DNA of 64,000 nucleotides, from positions 90,432,665 to 90,496,664 of the forward strand of contig CM050453.2 in the NCBI GenBank assembly GCA_027563935.2, given 5' to 3'. Positions 32,621 through 43,936 of the stretch are shown in pieces. The DNA is from Costus lasius (lineage: Eukaryota > Streptophyta > Magnoliopsida > Zingiberales > Costaceae). Every line of letters begins with the position of its first letter. Positions within the stretch are counted from its first letter, which is position 1. Position numbers and translations under genes: made by a program. The notes below the pieces were generated by a model. It searched no databases. It saw nothing but the letters and a program-made list of their open reading frames with translations, and was not told the DNA's origin.

Positions 32621-34960
32621 ATGCCAAGAACAATTAGAACAGGCCAGCTTGTGCCAGAAGATCCAGAGATTGAAAGGACCTTTTGAGCTAAAAGAAAAGA
32701 CCTAGATCAACAGCTTGAGGAGCCTCATCGAGCCACATCTACAATGGACCATAACTGTTCACTAAAAGATTTTGCTGCACCAAACGTGCAGGGCCTGCAC
32801 TCTAGCATTGCTCGACCGGTGGTCGAAGCAAATAACTTCGAGATAAAGCTGGCCCTTGTGCATATGGTTCAACAGAACTAATTCAACGGTTCACTACAGG
32901 ATGACCCAAATTTACATTTGTCAATTCTTCTTGAATACTGTGATACCCTTAAAATTAATAGGGTAACTTCTGAAGCTATTCGCTTACGTCTTTTCCCTTT
33001 CTCTCTTAGGGACCGTGAGCAAGCATGACTACAGTCCCTTCCTCAAGGCTCAATCACAATATGAGATTAGCTCTCCTATGCGTTCCTCGCCAAATACTTC
33101 CCACCCAGCAAGACGGCTCAACTAAGGAACCAAATAACGAATTTCAGCTAGAGGAAAGGCGAGTCGCTCTACGAGGCCTGGGACCGTTTCAAGGAATTGC
33201 TACGAATGTGCCCACATCACGGACTGAAAAAAATGGATACTAGTGTATACTTTTTATAATGGTCTCCTATATCATACTCGTCTGTCTGTAGATGCAGCCG
33301 TGGGCGAAGCGCTTATGAACAAGAACATAGACGATGTCATGAATTTGATCGAGGACATGGTTCTGAATCACTACCAGTGGACGAATGAGAAAAACATCCC
33401 AGTGCAAGGAGGAGGAAAGCATGACCTTGACATGCCTAGTTCGTTGGCGGCAAAGGTTGACTCCTTGTCCCACCAACTTATTTCTATGAACTTTCATGCA
33501 TCGTCTGTTAATTCAATTACTTGTGAAATTTGTGGGAATTCAGGGCATGGTGCTACTAATTGCCAGATTATGGCTCCTTCTTCTTCTGATTTGTCTATAG
33601 ACCATGTCAATGCTATACACCAAGATCAGAGGAACCAGCATGACCCATTTTCAGGCACATACAACCCCGGGTGGAGGAATCATTCGAACTTCTCCTACTG
33701 GAATACTCAGAACCAAGCCAACCCACCGAACTTCAACAATCAGGCTCCCCAGGGAAATTCAAGCAATCAATTCTCTCATCCTCAATTCAGGCAACCACCC
33801 AGATTTCAACAAAGGCAGTTTAATCAGCCTCAGAAATCCAGTTTAGAGTTACTACTGGAGAATTTTATCAATACTCAGTCAAAGCGAAATGAGGGTGTTG
33901 ACGAGTCTATTCGGCAGTTAAATTCCAAGCTGGACTCCCTGATTTCTCACTCGAAGACACTTGAGAACCAGATTGCTCAACAAGCTATTTCAACCGCTAG
34001 GCCATCAGGGAAGCTCCCTTCTCAACCTGAGGCAAATCCGAGGGAGCACTGCAATGTGATTATGACAAGCAGTGGCACCCAGTTGTAAGATCCCAAGTTA
34101 GCCACTAGAGAAGCTATTGTTGAAGAGTCTGAAGATGTAAGCACAGATGCCCAGTATTATGAGGAGTTGACTTTGGATTCTCAGGTCAAGCAAGCACCAG
34201 TCCTAATTCCTTCACCACCTCATACACCACCAGTTTTCGGTCCTCAGAGATTGGCTATAACATTGATGGGACAATATAGCTCCTTCATTCAGAACCCGCA
34301 GCCCAGAAAGCTTAACGATCCAGGCAGTTTTACTGTCTCTTGTAAGATCAACAATTTTTCATTAGAAAGAGCTCTCTGTGACTTGGGGGCTAGTGTTAGT
34401 ATCATGTCTCTATCCCTTTTTAAAAAATCTAGATTTGGGAGGTTTGAAACCAACATCTATGTCTCTTCAACTCACTAATGGCTCTATTCACCACCCAGAG
34501 GGAATTGTGGAAGATGTGCCACTTAAAGTTGGGGATTTCTTTATTCCAGTGGACTTCATGGTCCTGGATATGACGGAGAATGCCCGACTACTGCTTATAT
34601 TGGGCCGACCCTTCCTTGCTACTGTCGGCTGTTATAGACGTTAAGAATGGGAAATTGTCCCTGAATATAGGTGAGATCGTTCTACAATTTAATCTTTCCA
34701 TTAATATAAAAGAATTGTCTTTGCCAGGTTCTTATTGCAGCCTTGAGTTAATGGTAGCGCCTACAAATCTTTCAAGGGAAAGGTGGGATCCACTAATGTT
34801 TTTCCGATTGAAGGAGGAGGTGATCCCTTATGGGGAATTGTCCAACGCTCACCCCAACATAGCTGACCAAAGGGTGCTGCATGCTAGACTTACAGATATT
34901 GATTCCAAGAGTGATGGGAAGGAAGATTATGTGTTTAAAACTTTTTCTATACCAAGTACT
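32621..34960 (+). pseudogene. Athila-like gag-protease remnant
   Basis: Starts at ATG 32621 (MPRTIRTGQLVPEDPEIER), then hits TGA after 21 codons. Gag continues with stops and frame changes; its best part is 33243-34088. There I see a CCHC knuckle (CEICGNSGHGATNC), the Athila-typical YNPGWRNHSNFSYWN, and a Gln/Asn/Pro-rich region. A stop at 34086 interrupts the same frame, which then gives a protease with DLGAS (about 34379) and, after a frameshift near 34440, HPEGIVEDVPLKVGDFFIPV and ILGRPFLAT. Another frameshift precedes VIDVKNGKLSLNIG. RT, RNase H and integrase do not follow, so pol is deleted. Confidence 0.85.
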
Positions 34961-36277
34961 CTAAAGACATTTTGTTTTGTACACCGATTATTATTTTTGC
35001 TAATATCTACAGGTGTAACATTTAGGCGGCGAAGAATGGGGCATCTACATGTCCTTTCTTCAGCCTCTGACCCACCAAATGTGCCATGATCTATTTAGAC
35101 TTAGGTCAAGCTGTCGACCTTAAACCAGCGCTTTATGGGAGGTAGCCCATGGATTTATCTTGAGTTGTGTGGTTAGATAAACTCGTTGATTATTGTTGTG
35201 ATTGTTTTGTTGTTTGTTATCTTTGTTTTGATCTTTTTGTGATATCTCATGGTATGATTTTTATGATTTTATACATTGAATAGCATCTTACTAATTGTGG
35301 GAATTTTTTTATAATTTGTTAGAAATTTTTGCATGTCACCGTCGTGATCACGGCCTGGCCGTGATGACCATCATGGCTGTGATGCCCTCGTCGATATCAG
35401 GGGTGTTTTCCCCAAACAGGCACGGATATGTAGTGTTTCTCGTCACGACCGTGATCGAGATTGGGAGATGTTTTTTGGCCGCACTGATCATGGCATGGGG
35501 GATGTTCGATATCATGGCCATGATCACTATTATCAGATTTTTCGCCGAGTTAGGAATGGTCGTGCCGTGTTCACCATCACACTTGTGATTATGATTCCGG
35601 ATGTCCGTGAGCCAAACACGGCATAGCCGTGATACTCATCACAGGTCTCGATTTATAAAAAGGGCGCGGTGGTGGAACTTAGAGTTCACACCCGTTCCAG
35701 CACCGCCGCCACCACTTTTCCATCGATTCTGGCCTCAAAACTTTCCAGATCTCCCTTCCGACGCCATCCGTTGCTTCAACATCCTTCTCCGGTTCTTGGT
35801 GACCCCAAGATCCTGTTTTCTCTATGAGTTTCCACCTGTTCGCCGCTTTCACCGCTAGTAGCCGCCTTCCGCCGATTTCAGTCGATTCTCATCGCAGCCT
35901 GAGCTCCAAGCCTCCCCATTGCCGGCCGTCACTTCCCTTCACCTTCCGGCACTTTCAGATTTCTAGATCTGGGGGGTGTTCCGTCCCAAATCTGAGTTTT
36001 TGACTCAGCTACCACCAGTTCTTCACTTCCAGCGCCGCCGCCCGCTATTTGTCTTGGTCGCCGCCAGTTTACTCCAGTGCTATCGCCGGCTCTTCTTGAC
36101 ACATTTACAAATCTTCAGAGCAGTCGCCGACTTTGTCCCATACACCTCCCACTCTTCAGATCTCCTCCTCAGCCATCCTTCCAGTCGCTAGCCGCCGCCA
36201 CTTCATCGTAATCGGCCGCCCCCGCTTTTCTTCTTTCTTCCAACCGGCCGTTCTCAGCCGTTCCTTGGTCTATCACC
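34961..36277 (+). other. Spacer between deleted pol and env-like ORF
   Basis: At 35121-35152 is the motif often found just after pol in Athila elements (CGCTTTATGGGAGGTAGCCC). A cluster of ATCACGG-flavour double palindromes lies at 35340-35651. The stretch 35690-36270 is C-rich and open in several frames but has no recognisable domain; it is probably the leader of the env-like ORF. Confidence 0.6.
35340..35651. repeat. Double-palindrome cluster, ATCACGG flavour (pol-env spacer)
   Basis: 35347-35365 is a perfect 19-bp dyad (ATCACGGCCTGGCCGTGAT), then GACC, then 35370-35383 (ATCATGGCTGTGAT). A second composite starts at 35615 (AACACGGCATAGCCGTGAT, ACTC, degenerate partner). Partial dyads lie at about 35440-35530. 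It has the same flavour and arrangement as the cluster in the LTR of the same element. Confidence 0.87.
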
Positions 36278-37510
36278 ATGTCTGGCCGAAGGAAGACAAT
36301 GGCTTGAAAGTCTACCTCCAAGCGGCCGGACGTGGAGCAGGAACCGAACGAGTATGGTATTATTTTCTGGGATGCCACGCAGAAGGCGCGTTATGATCTC
36401 TTGGAGTCCCGGCGGGTCGTCAACACCCGTTACTTAGATCGCAGCACTCTCACGATGCTGGGGCTTCACGATGATGTCTATTGGATGTTCCAGCAGATCA
36501 GTTGGGACGAGTTCTTCCAGACGACGCTGGTGACTTATGTACCTCTTACTCTGGAGTTCATGTCGTCCCTAGTGGTCGACGTGAACATACATGACGATGA
36601 CGACGATGGCACCGTCTCCTTCCGGCTAGCAAACCAGGATCATATTCTCACGCTCTCCCAGCTTAATCAGATCTATGGTTTCCCGAAGGATGGTACTTGC
36701 CTGGTCCCGCGAGAGTTCAGTGATCAGGACTTTTGGGCTGCAATTTCTGGGCAGCGACCTTTTGTCTCGCGGACGGCACACTCGAGCCATGTCAACAACC
36801 TGTGCTTCCGCTACGTGCATCGAGTGTTGGCACACACGATCTTCACGCATGGGGAGAGTGATGGCTTAATGCGCACCACCGAGCTGCTCTTTCTCTGGTC
36901 AATGGTACATTCCTACAAGTTAAATATAACTTTTTTATCTAATTAAAAAATTGCAGAAGTTGGCCAGTGCCCAAAAGGGAGTTATAGCTTTCGGAGGTCT
37001 TATCACACCTATCGCGATAGCCATGGGCATCGAGCCCTAGGAGTGGAGCAGGTGCACGGTAGCACCCGCATCGATTTGGAGTTGTGCCAGGCGATGAAGA
37101 TGGTCACTCGCAAGGGTGACGCCTTCAGCCTCCTCTTTCATGGGAGCCACTTCACGATGCTGCTCCCGAACCCTGTGCGCACTACTATTCGCGAGCAGCG
37201 AAACTGACACATGCTTCCAGTAACTGATGAGGACGTTCCAATAGACACGGCACCACCTTCTCCTTCCTTCCGCGCCTTCAGGCATGCCAAGCCATCTGCT
37301 TCAACGTCTACTGCGAACGCCTATGCCAACATAGAGGGCTACCTCAAGGCGATTTGCGAGGACTAGCATGAGTCACGCCTCGAGATGCAGGATGTTCTTC
37401 AGCGCCTAAAGGATATAGAGGAGGAGCAGTCCCGCCAGGGTCGGTTGCAGGCCGAGAACACCAGAGATATTCAGGAGATGCTGCAGCAAATGAACACTCA
37501 TCGATGGTGA
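36278..37510 (+). pseudogene. Athila-type env-like ORF (plus element)
   Basis: From ATG 36278 (MSGRRKTMA) a TGA follows after nine codons. The frame then runs through EYGIIFWDATQKARYDLL, RRVVNTRYLDRSTL and ELLFLWSMVHS, matching the minus-strand ORF at 61225-62609. Stops and frameshifts occur near 36944 and 37039. The C-terminus (37365-37510) is a predicted coiled coil (LQRLKDIEEEQSRQGRLQ). Position after pol fits the extra ORF of Athila elements (plant 'putative transposon protein'/ATHILA ORF families, assigned from memory). No signal peptide or membrane span is seen, so 'env-like' is positional. Confidence 0.75.
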
Positions 37511-39046
37511 TCTTGCTTTATCTTTAGTAAGTTGCTATGCTATCTTGTACTTTTGAGCTGCATAGGAGACAATGTAGTTCTTTGCCGTGGGTAGAGGGTT
37601 TCCCTCTTTGTTTGTGTTCGTCATGCTACATCTTGTTATCTTCTACTTGTTGTACTTTTAGTTGACTTTGTTGGTTTATTTGCATAGCACTGAGTTTTTA
37701 TGATGTTTATTCATGTTCATGTCATGCTTATGCTATTTTACCTTTGATGACTGCAAAGAACTAAGTTTGTGATTGTGTCCCTTCTACTTTTCCTCAGTTC
37801 TTACACTGCTCTGAATCATAATGATAATATGAATGATATGTGTGTCTTGAGTTCAATGAATGAAATTCTTATTATGACTACTTTTATGCTTATAGTTCGA
37901 GGTTTTAGAATGTTATTGCGTATGCTTTACTGTGGTTTGCACGATGTTTTAGTGGTTGATCCCCATCTTCTGAATTACTTCTTACATGACATTATGTTTT
38001 GACAATTCATGTTTATCTACTCCTTGTTGACAGCTTTTCAAGTTGAACTGTTGCATTCAAAAACAAGGGAGACAAAAAGGGGCAGTGGTACCAAAGCGAA
38101 GATGAATCCAAAGGTTTCATCTAACTTGGCACTATCCTCTTTGCGGTGTCGTCTCCACGCTGCCTCGAAGGCATGCTGCGTTTAGTTTTCTTCGCCAAAG
38201 AAGAAAGGGGCGGAGAGGTTCTCGGCATGCAGCAGGGAGAGGCCTCGTCGCCTCCTCCCTCAGCCCCCTTTGTAGCCAGAAGCCTGCTGCTGATGGATCG
38301 TCATCAATGATGGTGAAGGAGAAGAGCTCGTCGCCGCTGGAAATCAAAACATAGAAGAATCTTGCCGAAGAAGAAGATCATGGAAGGGAAAATCCACTCT
38401 ATTGCTCTTCAATATGAGTTTACAAAACCCTCCTCTCCTCCCAGAATCCGCTCATCGGATTCTCTCTCTCATCGGCAGCACCTCTGCTGCCGACTGCTCT
38501 CCACGCTTGCTATCGCAGGTGTCTCTTTGTTCTCCTGCTCTCAGGGTTTCCTCTCTAGCTCCTCTCCGAGGATCTCCCTCTAGTTCTTCCACTCTAGGAA
38601 GAGTGACGCTCGTCGTTGCCAGGAGCTCTCCCCTTTCGTCTGCTCCTCGGACAAATTTATAGGGCAGTGGCGTCGCTCACCTCTGCCGCTGGATTCGGTC
38701 GCTAATGTCACCCGATCCGCACGCGCTGCCTCCAGACTTTGTCGTCGTCTCTCTGCACGTCCGGGGAAGTCGCCAAAGGAAGTCTTTGGCGTCTCCTCGT
38801 CAAAGCCGTGTCCTTCGCCGAGGAAGCAACCTGCCTTGTGTCACTTGCCTCTGCGTCAACTGCTTCTTCCTCTGAGGATGCTGCGGAGATCGCCGCTCGT
38901 CTTGCGTTGTCTACTGCGTCGCTGAAGCCTTCGAAGACTGCCACTGAAGACGGCGATGTTGTGGCTCTCTAGTCAAAATCGGAAAGCGTCCTTATTTTAA
39001 CCCAAATCTGGGCTCCTCTCTCGCCGTTGTAGCATGGGCTTGGGCT
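37511..39046. other. Athila-like 3' non-coding DNA, then unassigned GC-rich DNA
   Basis: 37511-38110 is T-rich, as expected downstream of the env-like ORF. 38060-38150 shares words with the minus-strand 3' region (GTGGTACC, CTTGGCACT). At 38150-39040 GC content rises and short frames open on both strands, but none shows a domain. It may be part of an LTR or a captured host fragment; no ends or target duplication were found. Confidence 0.4.
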
Positions 39047-39869
39047 GTGGCCCAGCCCTACTTTGTTGAGCCTAGTCCGAATAATTTTGAGCATCATAAT
39101 TGGCATAGTATACTAGGACATTTAAACTTTAAATATATATCTAGGATGGATCATCAAGAACTAATCCCTATAACTATATCAAAAAATGAAAACTGTCAGA
39201 TCTGTTCTCAAGCTAAACATCCTAGGAAACCTTTTAAATATATACCTCATAGGGACTCTGATCTTCTTGAACTTATCCACTCAGATGTTTGTGACTCTTG
39301 TAGAGTTCCAACTAGGAGTGATAGCAAATACTTTTTCACCATCATATATAATTCTTCTAAATTTTGTTACACCTATCTTTTGAAGTCCAAAGATGAAGTT
39401 CTACCTCAATTCAAAATCTATAAAGCTGAAGTAGAAAACTAATTAAATAAAAAGGTTAAAATCATTAGATCTGATAGCGGTGGCGAATATACCTCTAATA
39501 AATTTACGTAGTTCTATTAAGAATACGGGATAATTCATCAGGTTACTGCCCTTTACTCACCTCAGTCTAATGGAGTGACTGAAAGGAAAAACATAACTTG
39601 CTATCCTTAAAGTTTGTTTCATTCAAAATAGAGTTCCTTATAAGAATACTCCTTCCACTCTTAGATCATTGAAAACCCTATGATACTTTCCTAACCATTC
39701 CCTTGATTGGTCTTTCTTTAGCAAGTTTGTATGTGGGATGGCTCCGTAGAGTTATCTCTCAATAAATCTTTGATAGTAGTTAATGAATTTGAGGAAGGAT
39801 CTTAGCTCCATATCCTTATTTGGCACTAACCATTTAACGATGGTTTGGATTTTATCATTATCCATGTGA
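39047..39869 (+). pseudogene. Ty1/copia integrase remnant (copy Y)
   Basis: The open part (39047-39442) has the HHCC zinc segment (NWHSILGHLNFKYIS ... CQICSQAKH), then the integrase core start LIHSDVCDS. Further on with stops come IRSDSGGEYTSNKF and YSPQSNGVTERKN, covering the catalytic D, D and E surroundings. It is homologous to copy X at about 9485-10139. The copy is cut at 39874 by the gypsy element. Confidence 0.85.
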
Positions 39870-39874
39870 TCTAG

Positions 39875-41589
39875 TGTTAGGCCTTCGGGCTAGAAATTAG
39901 CCGCGGCCAAAATTTCTAGCCCGATTCCGTTGGCCCAGCCCAGTTTTCCTCTACCAATCGGGTTGGCGGGTGAGGAATAGGATCAGGCGTTGCCCGGATC
40001 CGAAATCGCCCAACGGGCGATTCGCATCACTTGCTTTGGATGCTGGCGCGGCGTGGGTCTACGTGACGAGACGTGGCTCGGTTCGCTTGCAGACGTGGAG
40101 GCGAAAGAAAAAATGAGGCTTCGTCCTCGTTCGGGGTTAACGAGCTTTTGGAACGAAAAAGCTCACCATCGTCCGCTCTCGACCTCCCTCTCCTCTCCGG
40201 CTGACTCCAGCCAGCACAACGTCGTCGGATGTCTTTCACCAAGCTCTGCAATGCTACCGGTGGTGTGGGTGGGTGGATCGGTTAGCGTGGAGCTCTCCGT
40301 CCTCTTCTTCCTCTTCGCCGTCGTCGCCTTCATCTCTTTCACGTCCATTGCTGCTGTAGCTGCTACCGTTGACCGGACCGCCTCGGAAGGCTTGCATGCA
40401 ACCTCTTCACCGAAAAGAAAGAGCCGGCGGCGTGAGTGATCATCGAGGTATCCTTCTACCTCCTTCCTTTGTTTCCGTCGATTTTCTTATCTTGTGTAGT
40501 GGCCATGTCCGCCGGTCGAGCTCGCGGCTCCCGGCGTTTTCTCCTCTGTTCCCCGTCGACATCCTTCCCTGTCTGAACGCTGGCCGCCTGTGTGCGTGAA
40601 GTTTCGGGTTCGGACCCGCCTGAGTGCGGACGAGATCTCCTGCTCGCCGGACGAGCTCTCTCCGCCTGCACGCGGAGCTCCCTCGTATTCCCTCGCCGCC
40701 TGTGTATGGTCTTCCCCTCTCCCTCCCTCTGGTCGCCCGTGGACGAGAGTCACGTCTGCCCTCTTCTTTGCCGACAAGGGAGAACAGAAGGCGGCACCTT
40801 CTCCACCAACGGAGGAACAGCTCGGAGGTCGTCACTTTCGTCGACAACGGGTAAGCGAGAAGGAGCATCCAGACCTCCTTCCCGTCGGCCACCGGACGCC
40901 AACGTTCCCTTCTGTGAGGATGTGCAGTGGGGAGGCTAGTGCCCCCCCCCCCCCCCCCTTCCCAACTTCCCTTCTCAGCCGGGCTCGCCCAAGTGCGAGC
41001 GTTGTCTCCTTAGTTCCGGCCATCACCGGCTTGTGTGGTCACCTTCGCGCGAACCTTCCCTGCAGCCGTTCTCGCCTACGTGCGAGAGGCACGAGTCCGG
41101 GGTTCCTTCATCCCCTACGTGGGACGTCACCAATGAAGTGTCGTCCGGCCTCTTTGCCAGCGTTCGAGTGAGGAGCCGGCTGGATCCGCGAATGTGAGGG
41201 TGAGTCCGACTTCCCGTCGGGGAACGTTCGGTTACTCCCCTCGGTTCTATCTCCGATATCTGTTCGGGTTCGGAAACTATTGTGGACCCCGTCCGACGCA
41301 ATCGGATACGGGTGAACCCCTTTTGGGTTCGGGTGAACCCGGTTTGACTCGACGACACCGATCTTCAGTGAATCGTCTACGTTGACATGAGCCATGTTGG
41401 AACGGCAGCGATCCTTGTTGAGTCCATAGTCAGTCTGGGAGTCGGTTCGAGGAATTGACTCCGCCAGTCGCGTCCAATCCAGCGGTTTCGACCGTTGTGA
41501 TACCTGCGTTGACGTAATTGGACTCGAGTCAAGTGTTGACTCACATGGAAATCCACAAAAAAAATATTACCGTAATTCATGGCGTGACA
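39875..41589 (+). repeat. 5' LTR of the chromodomain gypsy (1715 bp)
   Basis: Ends GGCGTGACA directly before a primer-binding site. It is GC-rich with many overlapping open frames (40369-41171) that have no domain and are partly mirrored in the 3' LTR. It contains a run of 17 C at 40942-40958. It keeps the intact GCCTC site (41148-41152) at which the 3' LTR carries an insertion. Confidence 0.9.
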
Positions 41590-41592
41590 GTA

Positions 41593-41608
41593 TGGTATCA
41601 AAGTCGAG
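41593..41608 (+). other. Primer-binding site, tRNA-Met type
   Basis: TGGTATCAAAGTCGAG follows the LTR end by three bases and resembles the TGGTATCAGAGC primer site with one early change. Confidence 0.75.
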
Positions 41609-41678
41609 GTTGACTGCACGTTTCAACTCATACGAGTGTCGTACGTGCATGTTGACTGACCTTCCTGCTTGTGCGCAG

Positions 41679-42134
41679 ATGGCGTAGTCGACAGATAGCA
41701 GACTATTGTCTCTCGAGGACATGGTCATAGATGGGGTTTTGGATCCCCGCTTCACGGTGGAGATTATCTCCACACTGCTCGTCTCCAATGAGCGTGTCGT
41801 AGCTCAGGTGACTCAACACACCAAGGAGCTAGAGGCATCCCAAGCAGAGGTCGCGATGCTAAAGTGCGCTACGGCGGCTTTGATAGCATCGACCACGGCC
41901 GATTCTGGCCAAGAGACCGTCGTGCGACGACCCACATTTTGGCCCACAGCCTACTTGAGCGCTCCGGTTATTTGGGTCAGGGTACGGGATCGGGCACTAC
42001 CTAAACCCAGATCCAACCCCGTTAATCAATGGGGTTTGCGTGCGTCGTGGGAGTGGCGCGAACACGTGGGACACGTCCTAGAGCTTGCCCTTTCGGAGGG
42101 GTGTGTTGCTCCACGAAATTTGAGGAAAAGTTAG
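41679..42134 (+). pseudogene. Probable gag start, chromodomain gypsy
   Basis: ATG at 41679 is followed at codon 3 by TAG; the same frame is then open to 42134. It shows a short helical region (ERVVAQVTQHTKELEASQAEVAMLK) like the N-terminal coiled coil of gypsy gag. No zinc knuckle is visible, and after about 41930 the frame looks non-coding. The gag call rests mainly on position after the primer site. Confidence 0.5.
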
Positions 42135-42240
42135 CAGACTTCAAAACTGCTATTTAAGGAAAAGTTGACAGACTTTAAAACTGCTACTTAGGGAGATAAA
42201 ATGAGAAAAAGTTAATAGAATCTAAAATTGCTATTTGGGA
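42122..42240 (+). repeat. Tandem repeat GTTAGCAGACTTYAAAACTG (3 units)
   Basis: Three diverged units of about 35-45 bp with the words GTTAGCAGACTT, AAAACTGCTA and TTTGRGGA. The same repeat occurs in the gag-only array at 52426-52670 and 55377-55625. Confidence 0.8.
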
Positions 42241-42804
42241 CATGGGGAGTGGACGATGTCCATCTAAAACAAAAGAGATCTCTCTCCTTGGTTCAACTGA
42301 GCCAACTTTGCATAAGGGGATGCCTTTGTGTAAGGGAAGCTTGGGTGAACAAGCAAGGAAAAATCCTTGAAATTAGTCCGAGCTGGGTTTCTCATCATGA
42401 AGGGACGTCTTTATGAGGGGGAGACTCACGGACAAAATAGTATTTGAGGCGAGCTAAGTTACTCTTCGACGGAGGTGGTATGAGACACCTTCGAAAAGGA
42501 TGAGACTTAGGCGCTACCAAGTTGGATGAGTCTCCCTGGGAAATATGCGATCCGATTCGATCGCGGGTATTGTCGAACCCTCTCTACAATTCAGTTGAAA
42601 AATTCGAGTGCAAGTCGAGCCGCACTAAAAGATTCATCGAGGACGACGAACGGCTAAGAGAGTTGGACTTAAAATGTCCCCAGCACAGGACCGAGTGAGG
42701 TCGGTTGGCGTAGTAGACCCCGAGGTCTTAGGGATATCGTATGATGTGGATATCATAATCGGCAGTTGGCAGGGCCGCTGCCATGCGAAGATTTGGGAAA
42801 CCTT

Positions 42805-43160
42805 TCGAGGTTCACACTGACACTTCAGATCAAGTAATCGGTGGTGTGTTGATATAGGACGGGCATACTGTAGCTTTCGAGAGTCGAAAGCTGAATGAGG
42901 CAGAGCAGAGGTACTCCGCCCATAAAAAGAAGATGGTTGCAGTGGTGTACTGCCTTCGAATATGGAGAGTTTATCTCCTGGTTAACGCCTTCGTGGTGAA
43001 AACGATAATGTGGCAAATACATATTTCACCACTCGGAAGAAATTATTGGCCAAACAAGCCAGATGGCAGGAATTCCTAACAAAATTCCAGTTCCAGTGGG
43101 AACATAAGCTTGGAAAGGCTAATGTGGTGCCTAATGCATTGAGTAGGCTAAACGCCTTAG
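42805..43160 (+). pseudogene. RNase H fragment, chromodomain gypsy
   Basis: Reading through one stop and one frameshift, the segment shows VHTDTSDQVIGGVL (first catalytic Asp region), TVAFESRKLNEAEQRYSAHKKK and KLGKANVVPNALSR, the normal order in gypsy RNase H. The RT in front of it is absent; sequence at 42420-42700 is non-coding and similar to the 3' part of the gag-only array. Confidence 0.75.
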
Positions 43161-43289
43161 TCTGCTTCGCGATCTCCATAATGGAAGGAGATCTCCTTAC
43201 GAGGATAAAAGCAGCAGATACTTTCAATGAGGGGTATCAAAAATTGGTTCAGCAGATCAAGTCGTGTATGACTCGATGATAGTATTTGG

Positions 43290-43920
43290 GTAGACGAAGC
43301 GGGTGAATGTCTTCGTGGAGGACTGCCTTCGTCATTTTGTGACTGCGAGTCAAAAGGATTGGGTGAGGTGGATGGATTCGGCACAGCTTGCCTACAATCT
43401 CCACAGATTATCGTCTAAAGGGCACGGCCCCTTCGAACTTGTGTTAGGGAGACAGTCCCTAAATTCAGTTGATATCTCGTTGGGGACCTCCAAGGGAGAG
43501 ATATCCTGTAACTCAATGGCCAACGCGGTGAGCGAGTGAAGTCGCTCCAGGAGGCTAGACACTGCCTCGAGGTAGCCGCGAGACGAATGCAACAATATGC
43601 AAATCGTCGATATCAGGATGAAGCGGCATCTGACGTTCCATGTGAGCTTCCTGAAGAGATTTCATAAGGATCTAGGGGATCCAGCTCAGTCACAGGCGCT
43701 TCGTGTGCCTTTGACGGTTCGAACGGAGTTCGACCAAAGGATCGGAGAGATCCTAGATCACCAAGTTTTGGGGACATAGCTGGATGAACCGACGAACATA
43801 ATTTCTTGTTCGGTGGGAAGGTTCTCCAATGGAAGAAGCTACGTGGTATAAGACGTCCGAACTATGGCAGTTCGAGGATGAGATCCAACGTTATTTAGAG
43901 TCACCGAGGGCGGCGACTCG
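43290..43920 (+). pseudogene. Integrase tail and chromodomain fragment
   Basis: 43303-43539 reads NVFVEDCLRHFVTASQKDW ... STDYR-like to FELVLGRQ, the end of a gypsy integrase core. 43597-43779 gives FHVSFLKRFHKDLGDP and RIGEILDHQVLG; after a stop the frame shows FLVRWEGSP-like and MEEATWYKTSELW residues, a C-terminal chromodomain. The zinc domain and first catalytic residues are deleted. Chromodomains of this class are known to direct integration to heterochromatin. Confidence 0.72.
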
Positions 43921-43923
43921 CTC

Positions 43924-43936
43924 CGGAGGGGGAGAA
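43924..43936 (+). other. Polypurine tract of the chromodomain gypsy
   Basis: CGGAGGGGGAGAA directly precedes the TGTTAGGCC start of the 3' LTR. The same GGAGGGGGAGAA tract precedes the LTRs of the gag-only array. Confidence 0.88.

Noticed and set aside
36918..36957. A short intron (GT...GCAG) in the env-like ORF
   Set aside because: Splicing GT-AG there does not restore the frame, and the homologous minus-strand ORF has coding-like sequence of similar length at this point. Divergence with stops is simpler.
38362..38972. Possible host gene in GC-rich DNA
   Set aside because: Short frames on both strands (71-86 codons), no domains, no consistent splice pattern. Left as unassigned.
40369..41171. 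Several GC-rich open frames up to 193 codons
   Set aside because: They lie in the 5' LTR of the chromodomain gypsy, overlap on both strands, lack domains and are not kept in the 3' LTR.
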